The translations under genes and the position numbers were made by a program. Below, piece after piece: positions 37,023-45,838 of a stretch of DNA of 64,000 nt. The notes below the pieces were generated by a model that saw nothing but the letters and a program-made list of their open reading frames with translations, ran no database searches and was not told the origin of the DNA. This DNA comes from Clostridiales bacterium (GTDB taxonomy: Bacteria; Bacillota; Clostridia; Christensenellales; Borkfalkiaceae): assembly GCA_015055655.1 (NCBI GenBank), contig SVHW01000002.1, positions 62,001 to 126,000 of the forward strand, written 5' to 3'. Position 1 is the first letter of the stretch. Each line of letters begins with the position of its first letter.

Positions 37023-37037
37023 ACGACAATCCGTCGT
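37023..37037. promoter_or_regulatory. Operator palindrome O1 (ACGAC-N5-GTCGT)
   Basis: ACGAC-AATCC-GTCGT immediately upstream of the DUF1292-like gene. It shares both half-sites with two palindromes on the other side of the repeat array. Confidence 0.7.
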
Positions 37038-37716
37038 ATTATTAGAAACAAGATAGTTGTCGTCTACAACGAAAGTAACCCGATTTCGTGCGACGGTTTG
37101 TATTATTTAGGATAAGTAGTTGCTACTGCAATGAAAGCAGCTCAATTTCGTGTAAGAGTTTGTATTATTTAGGATAAGTAGTTGCTACTGCAATGAAAGC
37201 AGCCCGATTTCGTGTAAGAGTTTGTATTATTTAGGATAAGTAATTGCTACTACAACGAAAGTAACCCGATTTCGTGCGACGGTTTGTATTATTTAGAATA
37301 AGTAATTGCTACTGCAATGAAAGCAGCTCAATTTCGTGTAAGGGTTTGTATTATTTAGGATAAGTAGTTGCTACTGCAATGAAAGCAGCTCAATTTCGTG
37401 TAAGAGTTTGTATTATTTAGGATAAGTAGTTGCTACTGCAATGAAAGCAGCTCAATTTCGTGTAAGAGTTTGTATTATTTAGGATAAGTAATTGCTACTG
37501 CAATGAAAGTAGCTCAATTTCGTGTAAGAGTTTGTATTATTTAGAATAAGTAATTGCTACTGCAATGAAAGCAGCCCGATTAGTTGCGACGGTTTGTATT
37601 ATTTAGGATAAGTAGTTGCTACTGCAATGAAAGCAGCTCAATTTCGTGTAAGAGTTTGTATTATTTAGGATAAGGAATTATCCTCTGCAACGATAGCGAG
37701 CCAAAATCAAACGACA
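37035..37716. repeat. 62-bp noncoding tandem-repeat array (9 well-conserved units plus 2 degenerate ends)
   Basis: The motif TTTGTATTATTTA recurs at 37097, 37159, 37221, 37283, 37345, 37407, 37469, 37531, 37593 and 37655, exactly 62 bp apart each time. Nine units are nearly identical throughout. The outermost ones (37035-37096 and 37655-37716) keep the register but have diverged, as expected of an old tandem array. There are no variable spacers. A 62-bp period is not a multiple of three, so it is noncoding. Each unit can form AGTAG-TTG-CTACT and CTGC-AATGAAA-GCAG hairpins that partly compete. Unit 37221 changes TGC/GCA to TAC/GTA, a compensatory pair. Confidence 0.95.
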
Positions 37717-37788
37717 ATCTGTCGTATGGTGGCAAGAATAATACGGTCGACAAATTATAATATTTTATTAAAAACGACTATATGTCGT
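37711..37788. promoter_or_regulatory. Operator palindromes O2 and O3
   Basis: ACGAC-AATCT-GTCGT (37711-37725) and ACGAC-TATAT-GTCGT (37774-37788). O3 sits at the expected start point of the leftward promoter at 37795-37824. Additional half-sites (TTACGAC near 37830, ATCGTAAT near 37884) approach the regulator gene. Probable target of the XRE protein at 37910. Confidence 0.68.
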
Positions 37789-37794
37789 AATATC

Positions 37795-37824
37795 ATTATA
37801 TCACGATAAATAAACATAGGTCAA
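37795..37824 (-). promoter_or_regulatory. Predicted leftward promoter reading into the repeat array
   Basis: On the minus strand TTGACC (37824-37819), 18 bp, TATAAT (37800-37795). Transcription would cross O3, O2, all 62-bp units and O1, then the DUF1292-like gene, ending at the 36654-36700 hairpin: about 1.1 kb. Confidence 0.65.
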
Positions 37825-37909
37825 GTATATTACGACAAATAGTAGTAAAATTATATTATGGTAAAAAGTTTTTAGAAACAATTTATCGTAATATAAGGGG
37901 CGTACAACA

Positions 37910-38254
37910 ATGATAGGGATTGGCATTATTATCAAAGAATTAAGGAAAGAGATTGGGTGTTCACAAAGTAAACTTGCGGAGGTTTTAGGGGTAACGCAGG
38001 ATAGTATTTCACTTTGGGAAAACGATAAGCGTATACCCGACGCGTCGTATATTGTAATGATGGCAAAATTCTTCGACGTGTCCACCGATTATTTACTGGG
38101 GCTTTCAGGCGATTATAAACGCGTCGCCGTTGGAGAGGATTTTGCACAGGAATTTGTTAAAAAAGAAGAAATTCAGTTGATACGCGATTATCGTAATTTA
38201 AGCGAAGAGAAAAAAGAATTGTTGGCTGAATATATCAAGATTTTAAGAAAATAA
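37910..38254 (+). CDS. XRE-family transcriptional regulator (114 aa)
   Basis: An N-terminal Cro/CI helix-turn-helix (CSQSKLAEVLGVTQDSISLWENDKR) and the AKFFDVSTDYLLGL closing helix are followed by a 45-residue charged helical tail, perhaps for dimerisation. AAGGGG lies upstream of the ATG. A weak forward promoter (TTACGA, 18 bp, TATTAT near 37830-37858) overlaps an operator half-site. It likely represses itself and the divergent repeat-array transcript through the ACGAC-N5-GTCGT sites (inference). Its TAA stop is the first three bases of the right 41-bp direct repeat. Confidence 0.9.
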   Translation: MIGIGIIIKELRKEIGCSQSKLAEVLGVTQDSISLWENDKRIPDASYIVMMAKFFDVSTDYLLGLSGDYKRVAVGEDFAQEFVKKEEIQLIRDYRNLSEEKKELLAEYIKILRK

Positions 38255-38298
38255 ACGAAAACGCCGTTGCGGTTAATTGCCGCAACGGCGTTGATTTT
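38252..38298. terminator. Terminator and right copy of the 41-bp direct repeat
   Basis: 38252-38292 is identical to 36654-36694. It serves the XRE gene and, on the other strand, the convergent metAA gene. Confidence 0.92.
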
Positions 38299-38309
38299 TT
38301 TAACGTGTT

Positions 38310-39233
38310 TTATTCTGCTTTTACTTGTTCTACGTCGTAAGGCGTGCTTTGGTATACGAAATAGTTCAGCCAGTTATTAAACAGCAAATTCGCGTGCGCG
38401 CGCCAAGACACCATAGGGGGCTTGCTTGCGTCGTCGTTTGGAAAGTAGTTAAACGGAATTTTAATCGGCTTGCCCTGCGACAAATCGCGAAGATACTCGT
38501 TTTTAAGGGTATCGGCGTCGTATTCCGAATGCCCAGTAATAAAGATTTGTCTGCCGTTTTTCGTCGTCACCGCATACACGCCCGTTTCTTTGGAAGAAGC
38601 CAAGATGCGCAATGGCCACACCTTTTCAATATCTTCGCGCAGCACCGTCGTATGACGGGATTGCGGCACGTAGAAGACGTCGTCAAAACCGCGGAATAAG
38701 ATAGAAGACTTATATTCGACCTCGTGAGGGAACACGCCGAACAGCTTTTCAGGTACGGCGTGTTTTTGTATGCCGTAATGATAGTAAAGCCCTGCTTGCG
38801 CTCCCCAACAAATATGAAGAGTGCTGTGTACGTGCGTTTTGCTCCATTCCATAATTTCGCAAAGTTCTTGCCAGTATTCCACTTCTTCAAAGGGGAGATG
38901 TTCTACGGGCGCGCCCGTGATTATCATCCCGTCGAATTTTTCCTTTTTCACGTCGTCAAACGTTTTATAAAAGGCGAGCAAATGCTCTTCCGCGACGTTT
39001 TTCGATTGATGTGATTTCGTGTGGATAAGGGTGGGTTCTACCTGCAAAGGGGTATTGCCCAAAAGCCGTGCAAGCTGGGTTTCCGTTTCAATTTTCTTGG
39101 GCATCAAATTGAGGATGAGTATGCGCAAAGGACGGATATCTTGCGTGATAGCGCGCGTTTCCGTCATTACGAAAATATTCTCGTCCGTCAACGTTTTGAC
39201 GGCAGGTAAGTTGTTGGGGATTTTAATAGGCAT
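38310..39233 (-). CDS. metAA: Homoserine O-acetyltransferase (MetA family)
   Basis: A 307-residue MetA-family acyltransferase starting [15 protein letters not shown]. The catalytic Cys lies in [16 protein letters not shown], and His and Glu follow in the [13 protein letters not shown] region. Residue 111 is glutamate ([10 protein letters not shown]). In this family Glu111 is associated with acetyl-CoA use and Gly111 with succinyl-CoA, so the product is probably O-acetylhomoserine, matching the adjacent metY. The start at 39233 follows AAGGAGAAGCT; an in-frame ATG at 39275 would overlap metY. It is the second gene of the metY-metAA operon (28-bp gap). Confidence 0.94.
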   Translation of the reverse strand: MPIKIPNNLPAVKTLTDENIFVMTETRAITQDIRPLRILILNLMPKKIETETQLARLLGNTPLQVEPTLIHTKSHQSKNVAEEHLLAFYKTFDDVKKEKFDGMIITGAPVEHLPFEEVEYWQELCEIMEWSKTHVHSTLHICWGAQAGLYYHYGIQKHAVPEKLFGVFPHEVEYKSSILFRGFDDVFYVPQSRHTTVLREDIEKVWPLRILASSKETGVYAVTTKNGRQIFITGHSEYDADTLKNEYLRDLSQGKPIKIPFNYFPNDDASKPPMVSWRAHANLLFNNWLNYFVYQSTPYDVEQVKAE

Positions 39234-39261
39234 AGCTTCTCCTTGCGCGGAAACGGCTTGC

Positions 39262-40551
39262 TCAAATGTTGGCAAGCGCTTGCGTAATATCGTCGATAAG
39301 GTCTTGATAATTTTCGAGGCCGCAGGAAAGGCGAACCAAATCTCCCGGTACGCCTGCGGCGATAAGTTCTTGTTCGTTCATCTGTCTATGCGTTGCGCTT
39401 GCGGGGTGCAAACAGCAGCTACGCGCGTCGGCAACGTGCGTTTCAATCGCGATGGTTTTAAGCGCTTTCATAAACTTTTCCGCCGCTTTTCTGCCGCCTT
39501 TTACGCCGAAACTAACGACGCCGCAAGAACCGTTGGGCAGGTATTTTTGCGCAAGGGCGTGATATTTATTCGAGGGCAAGCCCGAATAGTTTACCCACGC
39601 GATTTTATCGTTGCTTTCCAAGAATTCCGCTACTTTTTGCGCGTTTAAGCAATGACGGGGAATACGCACGTGTAAGCTTTCCAAACCGAGGTTGAGATAG
39701 AAAGCACTTTGCGGCGATTGCGTACAACCGAAATCACGCATCAGTTGCGCCGTTGCTTTGGTGATATACGCGCCGCCTTGACCGAATTTTTCCGCATACG
39801 TAATGCCGTGATAGCTCTCGTCCGGCGTGCAAAGCCCGGGGAATTTCTCTTTATGCGCCATCCAATCGAACTTACCCGAGTCGACGATACAACCGCCTAC
39901 GGCAACGCCGTGTCCGTCCATATATTTCGTCGTCGAGTGCGTTACGATATCCGCGCCGTGTTCAAAGGGACGGCAGTTGATAGGGGTGGCAAACGTGTTG
40001 TCGATAATCAGGGGAACGCCGTGCGCGTGCGCCGCTTTGGCGAATTTTTCTATATCCAAAACGGTGAGGGCAGGGTTGGCAATCGTTTCGCCAAACACCG
40101 CTTTCGTATTCGGTTTGAACGCCGCGTTCAATTCCTCTTCCGTGCAATCGGGGTCAACGAACGTGAACTCGATGCCCATTTTCTTCATCGTAACGGCAAA
40201 CAGGTTATACGTGCCGCCGTAAATGCTGGCGGAAGAAACTACGTGGTCGCCACAGCTTGCGATATTGAACACGGAGAAAAAGGAAGCGGCTTGTCCCGAA
40301 GAGAGGAGCATTGCCGCGCTGCCGCCTTCCAAAGCGCAAATTTTTGCCGCGACCGTATCGCAGGTGGGGTTTTGCAAACGGGAATAAAAATAGCCGCTTG
40401 CTTCCAAATCAAACAATTTGCCCATATCCTCGCTGGTATTATATTTAAAAGTCGTGCTTTGGATGATAGGCACTTGACGGGGTTCGCCGTTGCCGGGCGT
40501 ATAGCCGCCTTGTACGCAGGTTGTTTCAATGCGTGGTTTTTGATTTTTCAT
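39262..40551 (-). CDS. metY: O-acetylhomoserine sulfhydrylase
   Basis: A 429-residue PLP enzyme of the Cys/Met metabolism family. It makes homocysteine from O-acetylhomoserine and sulfide. The N terminus [22 protein letters not shown], the PLP lysine in [11 protein letters not shown] and the SRLQNPTCD segment are typical; length equals the MetY norm (~430) and exceeds MetB/MetC (~390). The start at 40551 follows AAAGGAGAAAGCTT. The in-frame upstream ATG at 40626 lies in the promoter -35 box. With metAA it provides direct sulfhydrylation to methionine. Confidence 0.94.
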   Translation of the reverse strand: MKNQKPRIETTCVQGGYTPGNGEPRQVPIIQSTTFKYNTSEDMGKLFDLEASGYFYSRLQNPTCDTVAAKICALEGGSAAMLLSSGQAASFFSVFNIASCGDHVVSSASIYGGTYNLFAVTMKKMGIEFTFVDPDCTEEELNAAFKPNTKAVFGETIANPALTVLDIEKFAKAAHAHGVPLIIDNTFATPINCRPFEHGADIVTHSTTKYMDGHGVAVGGCIVDSGKFDWMAHKEKFPGLCTPDESYHGITYAEKFGQGGAYITKATAQLMRDFGCTQSPQSAFYLNLGLESLHVRIPRHCLNAQKVAEFLESNDKIAWVNYSGLPSNKYHALAQKYLPNGSCGVVSFGVKGGRKAAEKFMKALKTIAIETHVADARSCCLHPASATHRQMNEQELIAAGVPGDLVRLSCGLENYQDLIDDITQALANI

Positions 40552-40596
40552 AAGCTTTCTCCTTTCGCGCTTGCACGTGAAATAATCTATCATTTC

Positions 40597-40626
40597 AGTA
40601 TAACACGAAAAAAGGATTTTCGTCAA
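40597..40626 (-). promoter_or_regulatory. SigA-type promoter for metY-metAA
   Basis: TTGACG (40626-40621), 18 bp, TATACT (40602-40597). The leader is only about 40 nt, leaving no room for a SAM riboswitch or T-box. Confidence 0.72.
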
Positions 40627-40671
40627 GTATTTTGCGGATAAAAAAGCGTCGCCTTGCGCAAAATAACGGAT

Positions 40672-42855
40672 ATGAAAAGAAGAGAACGGAAATCAAATTT
40701 ACGAGGGATAGTTTTTTCCGCCGTTGCGCTTGCGAGTTTTTTAACGGCTTGTCAAGGCGGTTGCAGTTGTCGCCGCGCACAAGATTTTTTCTTGGACGAC
40801 GTGGTAACGCGTGAGGATTACAATTCGGTATACGGCGCAATCGGGAAAAAAGTGACAATCGATATGGTGCGGGAAACGGAGGACGGCAGGGCGTACGTCA
40901 CCGTGGACGGAGTGGAATACGAGTTGGGTATGGACTTTTTATCGATGGCAATGGTGTATAACACTTCCCCCGTCGGTACGTTTGCAACGGCGACGGACGT
41001 GTACAACGAGTGGTGGCGTTTGTTTATCCAGCGTTGGAATTTATTGGTGCCTGAAGTGCCGTTGTATTCCAACCAATATTACGACGTGTATAATGCGAAG
41101 ATAGAAAATTTGCAAACGAATCCGTATTGGTCGGTGACGGACGCTATCGTGGGTGCGAGGGTGAAAACGAGTGATAATTCCGTCGTGTTGGGCAGCAATA
41201 CCGAACTGTCAGGCGCGTTTCGAAATGCGTCGTTTGGGAAATCCGCGCCGGGCGCGGCTGACCTTGCCGTGCAAACGTTGACGAGTGGTTACGCCACCGT
41301 TGTAACGGACGAGAAGGGGATTTTCACGTGGGCAGGTACGGGGATATTGCGTTCGCATACGGAAACGGAGAACGACGACGGCACGAAGACGTACACGATG
41401 AAAATTGCCGATGATTTGCGTTTTTCCAACGGCGCAAAAATCACGGCGGAAAATTATTTGGCGGCGTTACTCGTCGGTAGTACGCCCGTTATGAAAGCGG
41501 CAGGCGGCGGCGACGCGGCGGGGCTGACTTTCGAGGGATACGAGGCGTTTCATAAATATAGCGGCGAGGGGAAAGAAGTGCCTTTTTCAGGAGTGCGGTT
41601 ATTGGACGAGTACACCTTTTCCGTCACCGTAAAACCGGAATACGCCGATTATTATTACGCGCTGCGTTACGGCGCGTTTACGCCTGCGCCGCTGGCGTTA
41701 TATCTTGGGGAATATAAGATAAAGGACGACGGACAGGGCGCGTATATCGAAAAGGGCTTTTATAAAAAGGAATTGAAAAACGGTGTCACCGCTTATACGT
41801 TTGCCAATACGTTAGTGGCAAATATGAACGAGGTGAGCGCTTCGAAATTCCCTTACTCGGGGCCGTATTACGTCGAAAGTTACGACGCAAGCGCGAAAAC
41901 GGCTACGTTAAAACGAAATACGAATTATAAGGGAGATATCCGCGGCAAAGCGACGATAGAGAGGATTTCTTACGTCAAAATCGTGCCTGAAACGCAGTTG
42001 GACCAATTAAAGCAGGGCAGGGTGGACGTGCTCGCTTCGGTGACGGGCGGTGAAGAAACGAAAGCGGCGCTTGCCATTGTGGATAACGTAAAATTCAAAG
42101 AAACGCATTACGATAGGGCAGGGTACGGTAAGCTTGCGTTTCGATGCGATTTTTCGCCTACGCAGTTTGCCGAGGTGCGCCGCGCGGTAATGTACACGAT
42201 TGACAGAAACGAGTTCGCGCAGACGTTTACGGGCGGCTACGGCAGCGTAGTGGACGCGCCCTATCACGCAGGGCTGGACGCGTATATAGCCGTGAAGGAT
42301 AAATTGCGGTTAAATAAATACGAATACAGCGTAGAAAACGCAAAACAATCGTTGATTGACGGGGGTTGGGTATATAACGAAAAGGGCGAGGCGTACGAAG
42401 AGGGAAAAGGCGTGCGTTATAAAAAGCTGTCGGGATACGAACTTTCATATAACAATCTTGCGTTTTCTTCGACGGATAATAAATACCGAACGGTGAAAGT
42501 GAACGGGGAATACTATATGCCACTCGTTATCAATTGGATGGGTACGCAGCCCAACCCCGTTACCGACCAATTGATTACCGCTTGGCAAAACAACCCCAAC
42601 GCAGGGGAAAAAATAGGCGCGTATATTACGTACGCAACGGGGGATATGAATTCGGCGTTATACGGAGAATATTACCAAATGCCGGCCTACGGGTTTACCA
42701 AGGCAAGATTTGGCGCGGTGAATTTCGCCACCGGATATACCAGCGCCGTTTACGACCAATCTTTCTATTGGACGATTGACCAAAATATGTACGCGAATTA
42801 TAGCAGTAATTTTCTTTTAGACGAAAAAGACTTTTTATCCAACTACGGTTTGTAA
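40672..42855 (+). CDS. Oligopeptide ABC transporter substrate-binding lipoprotein
   Basis: A 727-residue solute-binding protein of the SBP_bac_5 (OppA/DppA) family. The signal peptide ends in the lipobox SFLTAC. Family motifs include MKIADDLRFSNGAKITAENYLAAL, FPYSGPYYVESYD and VRRAVMYTIDRNEFAQ. It is larger than usual (~550), with an extra N-terminal region of about 150 residues before the family core. It captures peptides outside the membrane for the permeases and ATPases that follow. The ATG at 40672 is the first in frame; no strong ribosome site is visible and an in-frame TTG at 40654 is possible. First of five co-directional transporter genes. Confidence 0.9.
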   Translation: MKRRERKSNLRGIVFSAVALASFLTACQGGCSCRRAQDFFLDDVVTREDYNSVYGAIGKKVTIDMVRETEDGRAYVTVDGVEYELGMDFLSMAMVYNTSPVGTFATATDVYNEWWRLFIQRWNLLVPEVPLYSNQYYDVYNAKIENLQTNPYWSVTDAIVGARVKTSDNSVVLGSNTELSGAFRNASFGKSAPGAADLAVQTLTSGYATVVTDEKGIFTWAGTGILRSHTETENDDGTKTYTMKIADDLRFSNGAKITAENYLAALLVGSTPVMKAAGGGDAAGLTFEGYEAFHKYSGEGKEVPFSGVRLLDEYTFSVTVKPEYADYYYALRYGAFTPAPLALYLGEYKIKDDGQGAYIEKGFYKKELKNGVTAYTFANTLVANMNEVSASKFPYSGPYYVESYDASAKTATLKRNTNYKGDIRGKATIERISYVKIVPETQLDQLKQGRVDVLASVTGGEETKAALAIVDNVKFKETHYDRAGYGKLAFRCDFSPTQFAEVRRAVMYTIDRNEFAQTFTGGYGSVVDAPYHAGLDAYIAVKDKLRLNKYEYSVENAKQSLIDGGWVYNEKGEAYEEGKGVRYKKLSGYELSYNNLAFSSTDNKYRTVKVNGEYYMPLVINWMGTQPNPVTDQLITAWQNNPNAGEKIGAYITYATGDMNSALYGEYYQMPAYGFTKARFGAVNFATGYTSAVYDQSFYWTIDQNMYANYSSNFLLDEKDFLSNYGL

Positions 42856-42856
42856 A

Positions 42857-43873
42857 ATGGCAAAGTATATTTTCAAAAGAATTGCATATATGCTGGGCGT
42901 ATTGCTGTTGCTATCGTTTGTCATTTTTCTTATCTACAATCTTTTGCCCGTGGATAAAGCGGCGGATATGGCGATGCAAGAAATCGCCGCCAATAAGAAT
43001 CTCGTATACGCCGAAAGGTATTTGTATTGGCAACGCCGTTTTGGGTTAGACGGCAATTTGTTGACGCGGTATTTGCGTTGGATAGGCGCGGCGGCGTATT
43101 ACGACGGCTCGTACAACGGCTTATTACAAGGCAATCTCGGTACGTCCGTGGCGTACGGAAAACCGGTGGCGGAAGTGATAAAAGAGCCTCTATTGAATAC
43201 GTTGTTGCTCAATTTGTTTGCGACGCTTTTCGCCTTTGCGATTACGATACCGTTAGGGGTGTTTTGCGCAAAAAAAAGGGGAAGCAAACGGGATTCTGCC
43301 GTACAAATAGCCACCATCGTAGGGTACAGCTTACCTGCGTTTATCGTGGCGATACTCTTTATTTGGCTGTTTGCCGTGCAATTGAATATTTTCCCCGTGT
43401 CGGGGATGTCGTCGGTGGGGAAAGACTACGTTGGCTTTCGCGCTTTTTTGGATAAGATGTATCATTTTGCGTTGCCGCTTATCGTAATGACCTTTTGTTC
43501 GCTTGGCGGTATGACGCGGTACGTGCGCGCTTCGATGATAGACGCATTGCATCTCGATTGTATTCGTACGGCGCGCGCAAAGGGGTTGAAAGAATCGCTG
43601 ATTGTTAGGACGCACGCTTGGAGAAACGCGTTAATCCCTATCGTGTCCGTGGCGATAGGCTGGCTGGTGGGCGTGTTTTCCGGCTCGATAATGATAGAAA
43701 ATATCTTTGGGATAAACGGGATAGGGAAAGTCTATTTCGACGCGTTGACGGCAAACGATAACGAAATTGCTTTGGCAATGCAAATGTTTTATATCTTGTT
43801 GGCGCTGTTGGGGAATTTACTGATGGACGTGACGTACGGTTTGGTTGACCCCCGTGTGCGCGTGGATAAATAA
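42857..43873 (+). CDS. Oligopeptide ABC transporter permease (DppB/OppB type)
   Basis: A 338-residue permease with the N-terminal ABC permease signature AKYIFKRIAYMLGVLLLLSFV, six membrane segments and the ATPase-contact EAA loop (DCIRTARAKGLKESLIVRTHAWRNALIP). It starts 1 bp after the substrate-binding gene. It pairs with the RCC1-containing permease at 43884. An insertion of about 40 residues after the first membrane segment (YWQRRFGLDGNLLTRYLRW) is within family variation. Confidence 0.94.
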   Translation: MAKYIFKRIAYMLGVLLLLSFVIFLIYNLLPVDKAADMAMQEIAANKNLVYAERYLYWQRRFGLDGNLLTRYLRWIGAAAYYDGSYNGLLQGNLGTSVAYGKPVAEVIKEPLLNTLLLNLFATLFAFAITIPLGVFCAKKRGSKRDSAVQIATIVGYSLPAFIVAILFIWLFAVQLNIFPVSGMSSVGKDYVGFRAFLDKMYHFALPLIVMTFCSLGGMTRYVRASMIDALHLDCIRTARAKGLKESLIVRTHAWRNALIPIVSVAIGWLVGVFSGSIMIENIFGINGIGKVYFDALTANDNEIALAMQMFYILLALLGNLLMDVTYGLVDPRVRVDK

Positions 43874-43883
43874 GAGGGAGTTT

Positions 43884-45809
43884 ATGGATAACGCACCGAA
43901 AAAGAAAAATTGGATACGGCGCGCGTCACGGCGTATCGCCTTGGCGTTGAAAACGGCTTGGGCGTGGATAAAACGTGCGTTTTTTGGTGGTAAACTGCCT
44001 GAAAAAGTAGGGGTGGAAAGTCCGTCGCAACGTTTCCGCGCGAATTTTTTTCGTAAGAAGTCTGCCGTTTTTGCGTTGACGGTATTCGTTTGTTTGTTTG
44101 CGTTCGTGTTTATTGCGCCGATTTTCGTGCGTATGGACGTCAATTATACGGACGCGTTGCAACAAAACGTCGCGCCCGTATATACCTTGCGAAAAGTGCC
44201 GAAAAAATTGCGAGGGGAAATTGCGTATATCGACGGATTTGCAGGGTTTACCGTCGGGCTCTCTGCCAAAGGCGAAGTATTCGTTTGGGGGAGTGTAAAA
44301 GAAAAGTTATTAAAAATCAATTATAAAGAAATCCCTAAAGCGGTGAAAGACGAGGGGGCGGCGTTCGTGGCGGCAGGGAAAGACCATTTGCTTGCGCTGA
44401 CAAACGGGGGAGAGCTTGTCGGTTGGGGGGATAGCAGTTGTGGGCAGTACGGATACGCGCCTACGCTCAACGCCGTTACGATGCCTGACGAGTTTCGCGC
44501 GGGCGTAGCAAAGGAAGAAGTGGCGCAACTGTGCTGTGGGTATCAAACCTCGGCGCTCGTGAAAAAGGACGGGAGCGCGTATCTTTGGGGGAATTTGAAC
44601 GCGACGCCCAATTTGCAAGAAATGAAAAAGCTAAGCGGCGTGCGAAAAATTGCCTTTACCAATTCCGCGGCGGTCGCGCTGCTATTGGACGGGCGTATTT
44701 ATACGGGGAACAGCACGCCCTTTACGGCGTTTATCAGCAGTAAAACGGGCAGAGGTAAGGATTTTTTTGGCTATCTTGTCGATAAACGCGCCGTGGAAAT
44801 TGCGACGAGCAACAAGTGTTTGGCGGTGCTGTTAGACGACGGAGAATTGCTCGTTACAGGGGTGTTCGAAAACGGCGAGGACGCCTTGCCTATTTTACGG
44901 CAAGGGGAATATTTCCTTTCGCTGTCGGGCGGCTCTCGACATTTCGTCGGGATAACCAATGAAAATAATGCGTACGGCTGGGGACATAACGCATACGGAC
45001 AATGCGACGTGAACGGTGAAAAGGGAACAACCGTTTTTGCCGGTGCGTTACAAAGTTATTTGGTAGGGGAAGACGGGCAACTGCTAAAAAGCGTGGGGTT
45101 GAAAGGCTACGTTATGGGCACGGACGGAAGGGGACGGGACGTGTTTACCCGTATCGTACACGGCGGAAAAATGACGTTGACGGTAGGGGGCGTCGCCGTG
45201 ATTATATCCACGCTGATAGGCGTTTTGGTGGGCTGCGTATCAGGGTATTTTGGCGGCGCAATAGACGTCGTATTGATGCGCGTTACGGAAATTTTTTCTT
45301 CCGTGCCCTTTTTGCCGTTTGCTATGCTGTTGTCGCAAATCATTAAATACTACAACGTAACGGAAACGACGCGCATCGTAATTATTATGTTTATTTTAGG
45401 CGCGCTCTCTTGGACGGGGCTTGCGCGGATAGTGCGAGGACAAGTGTTTGCCGAACGGGAAAAAGAGTTCGTTACGGCGGCGCGCGCTATTGGGGTAAAG
45501 GAAGGAAATATTGCCTTTAAGCACGTGCTACCCAATATCGTTTCGGTGATTTTGGTGAGTATGACGTTGGATTTTGCTGGATGTTTGTTGACGGAATCGT
45601 CCTTATCCTATCTCGGCTTTGGCGTGCAGCAACCGCAACCGACGTGGGGGAATATGTTAAACGGCAGCAATAGCAGTATCGTTATCCAAAATTATTGGTG
45701 GCAATGGTTGTTTCCCGCGCTGTTTTTGTCCGTTGCCGTCATTTGTATCAACGTGGTGGGCGATGCGCTACGCGACGCGTTAGACCCCAAGGGGAAAGAT
45801 AGGGGATAG
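43884..45809 (+). CDS. Oligopeptide ABC transporter permease (DppC/OppC type) with inserted RCC1-like domain
   Basis: A 641-residue protein, about twice the usual OppC length. Residues ~1-60 are a basic cytoplasmic region, and TM1 is at ~63-85 (AVFALTVFVCLFAFVFIAP). Residues ~105-400 form six or seven RCC1-like units (FTVGLSAKGEVFVWGS; LLALTNGGELVGWGDSSCGQYGY; FVGITNENNAYGWGHNAYGQCD). The canonical permease resumes at MGTDGRGRDVFTRIVHGG and carries an EAA loop (FVTAARAIGVKEGNIAFKHVLPN). The insertion lies in the extracytoplasmic loop, so a surface beta-propeller is predicted, perhaps docking the binding protein or a cell-wall ligand (inference). GAGGGAG precedes the ATG. Confidence 0.92.
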   Translation: MDNAPKKKNWIRRASRRIALALKTAWAWIKRAFFGGKLPEKVGVESPSQRFRANFFRKKSAVFALTVFVCLFAFVFIAPIFVRMDVNYTDALQQNVAPVYTLRKVPKKLRGEIAYIDGFAGFTVGLSAKGEVFVWGSVKEKLLKINYKEIPKAVKDEGAAFVAAGKDHLLALTNGGELVGWGDSSCGQYGYAPTLNAVTMPDEFRAGVAKEEVAQLCCGYQTSALVKKDGSAYLWGNLNATPNLQEMKKLSGVRKIAFTNSAAVALLLDGRIYTGNSTPFTAFISSKTGRGKDFFGYLVDKRAVEIATSNKCLAVLLDDGELLVTGVFENGEDALPILRQGEYFLSLSGGSRHFVGITNENNAYGWGHNAYGQCDVNGEKGTTVFAGALQSYLVGEDGQLLKSVGLKGYVMGTDGRGRDVFTRIVHGGKMTLTVGGVAVIISTLIGVLVGCVSGYFGGAIDVVLMRVTEIFSSVPFLPFAMLLSQIIKYYNVTETTRIVIIMFILGALSWTGLARIVRGQVFAEREKEFVTAARAIGVKEGNIAFKHVLPNIVSVILVSMTLDFAGCLLTESSLSYLGFGVQQPQPTWGNMLNGSNSSIVIQNYWWQWLFPALFLSVAVICINVVGDALRDALDPKGKDRG

Positions 45810-45838
45810 GTATGCGTTCTTGAAAAAACGGAGGGAGT

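Noticed and set aside
37035..37716. Possible CRISPR array
   Set aside because: The whole 62-bp unit is repeated; there are no variable spacers and no cas genes.
40552..40626. SAM riboswitch or T-box upstream of metY
   Set aside because: The promoter leaves only about 40 nt of leader, and no such motif is visible.
39709..40641. Plus-strand reading frame opposite metY
   Set aside because: Arg-rich antisense translation without homology or initiation signal.
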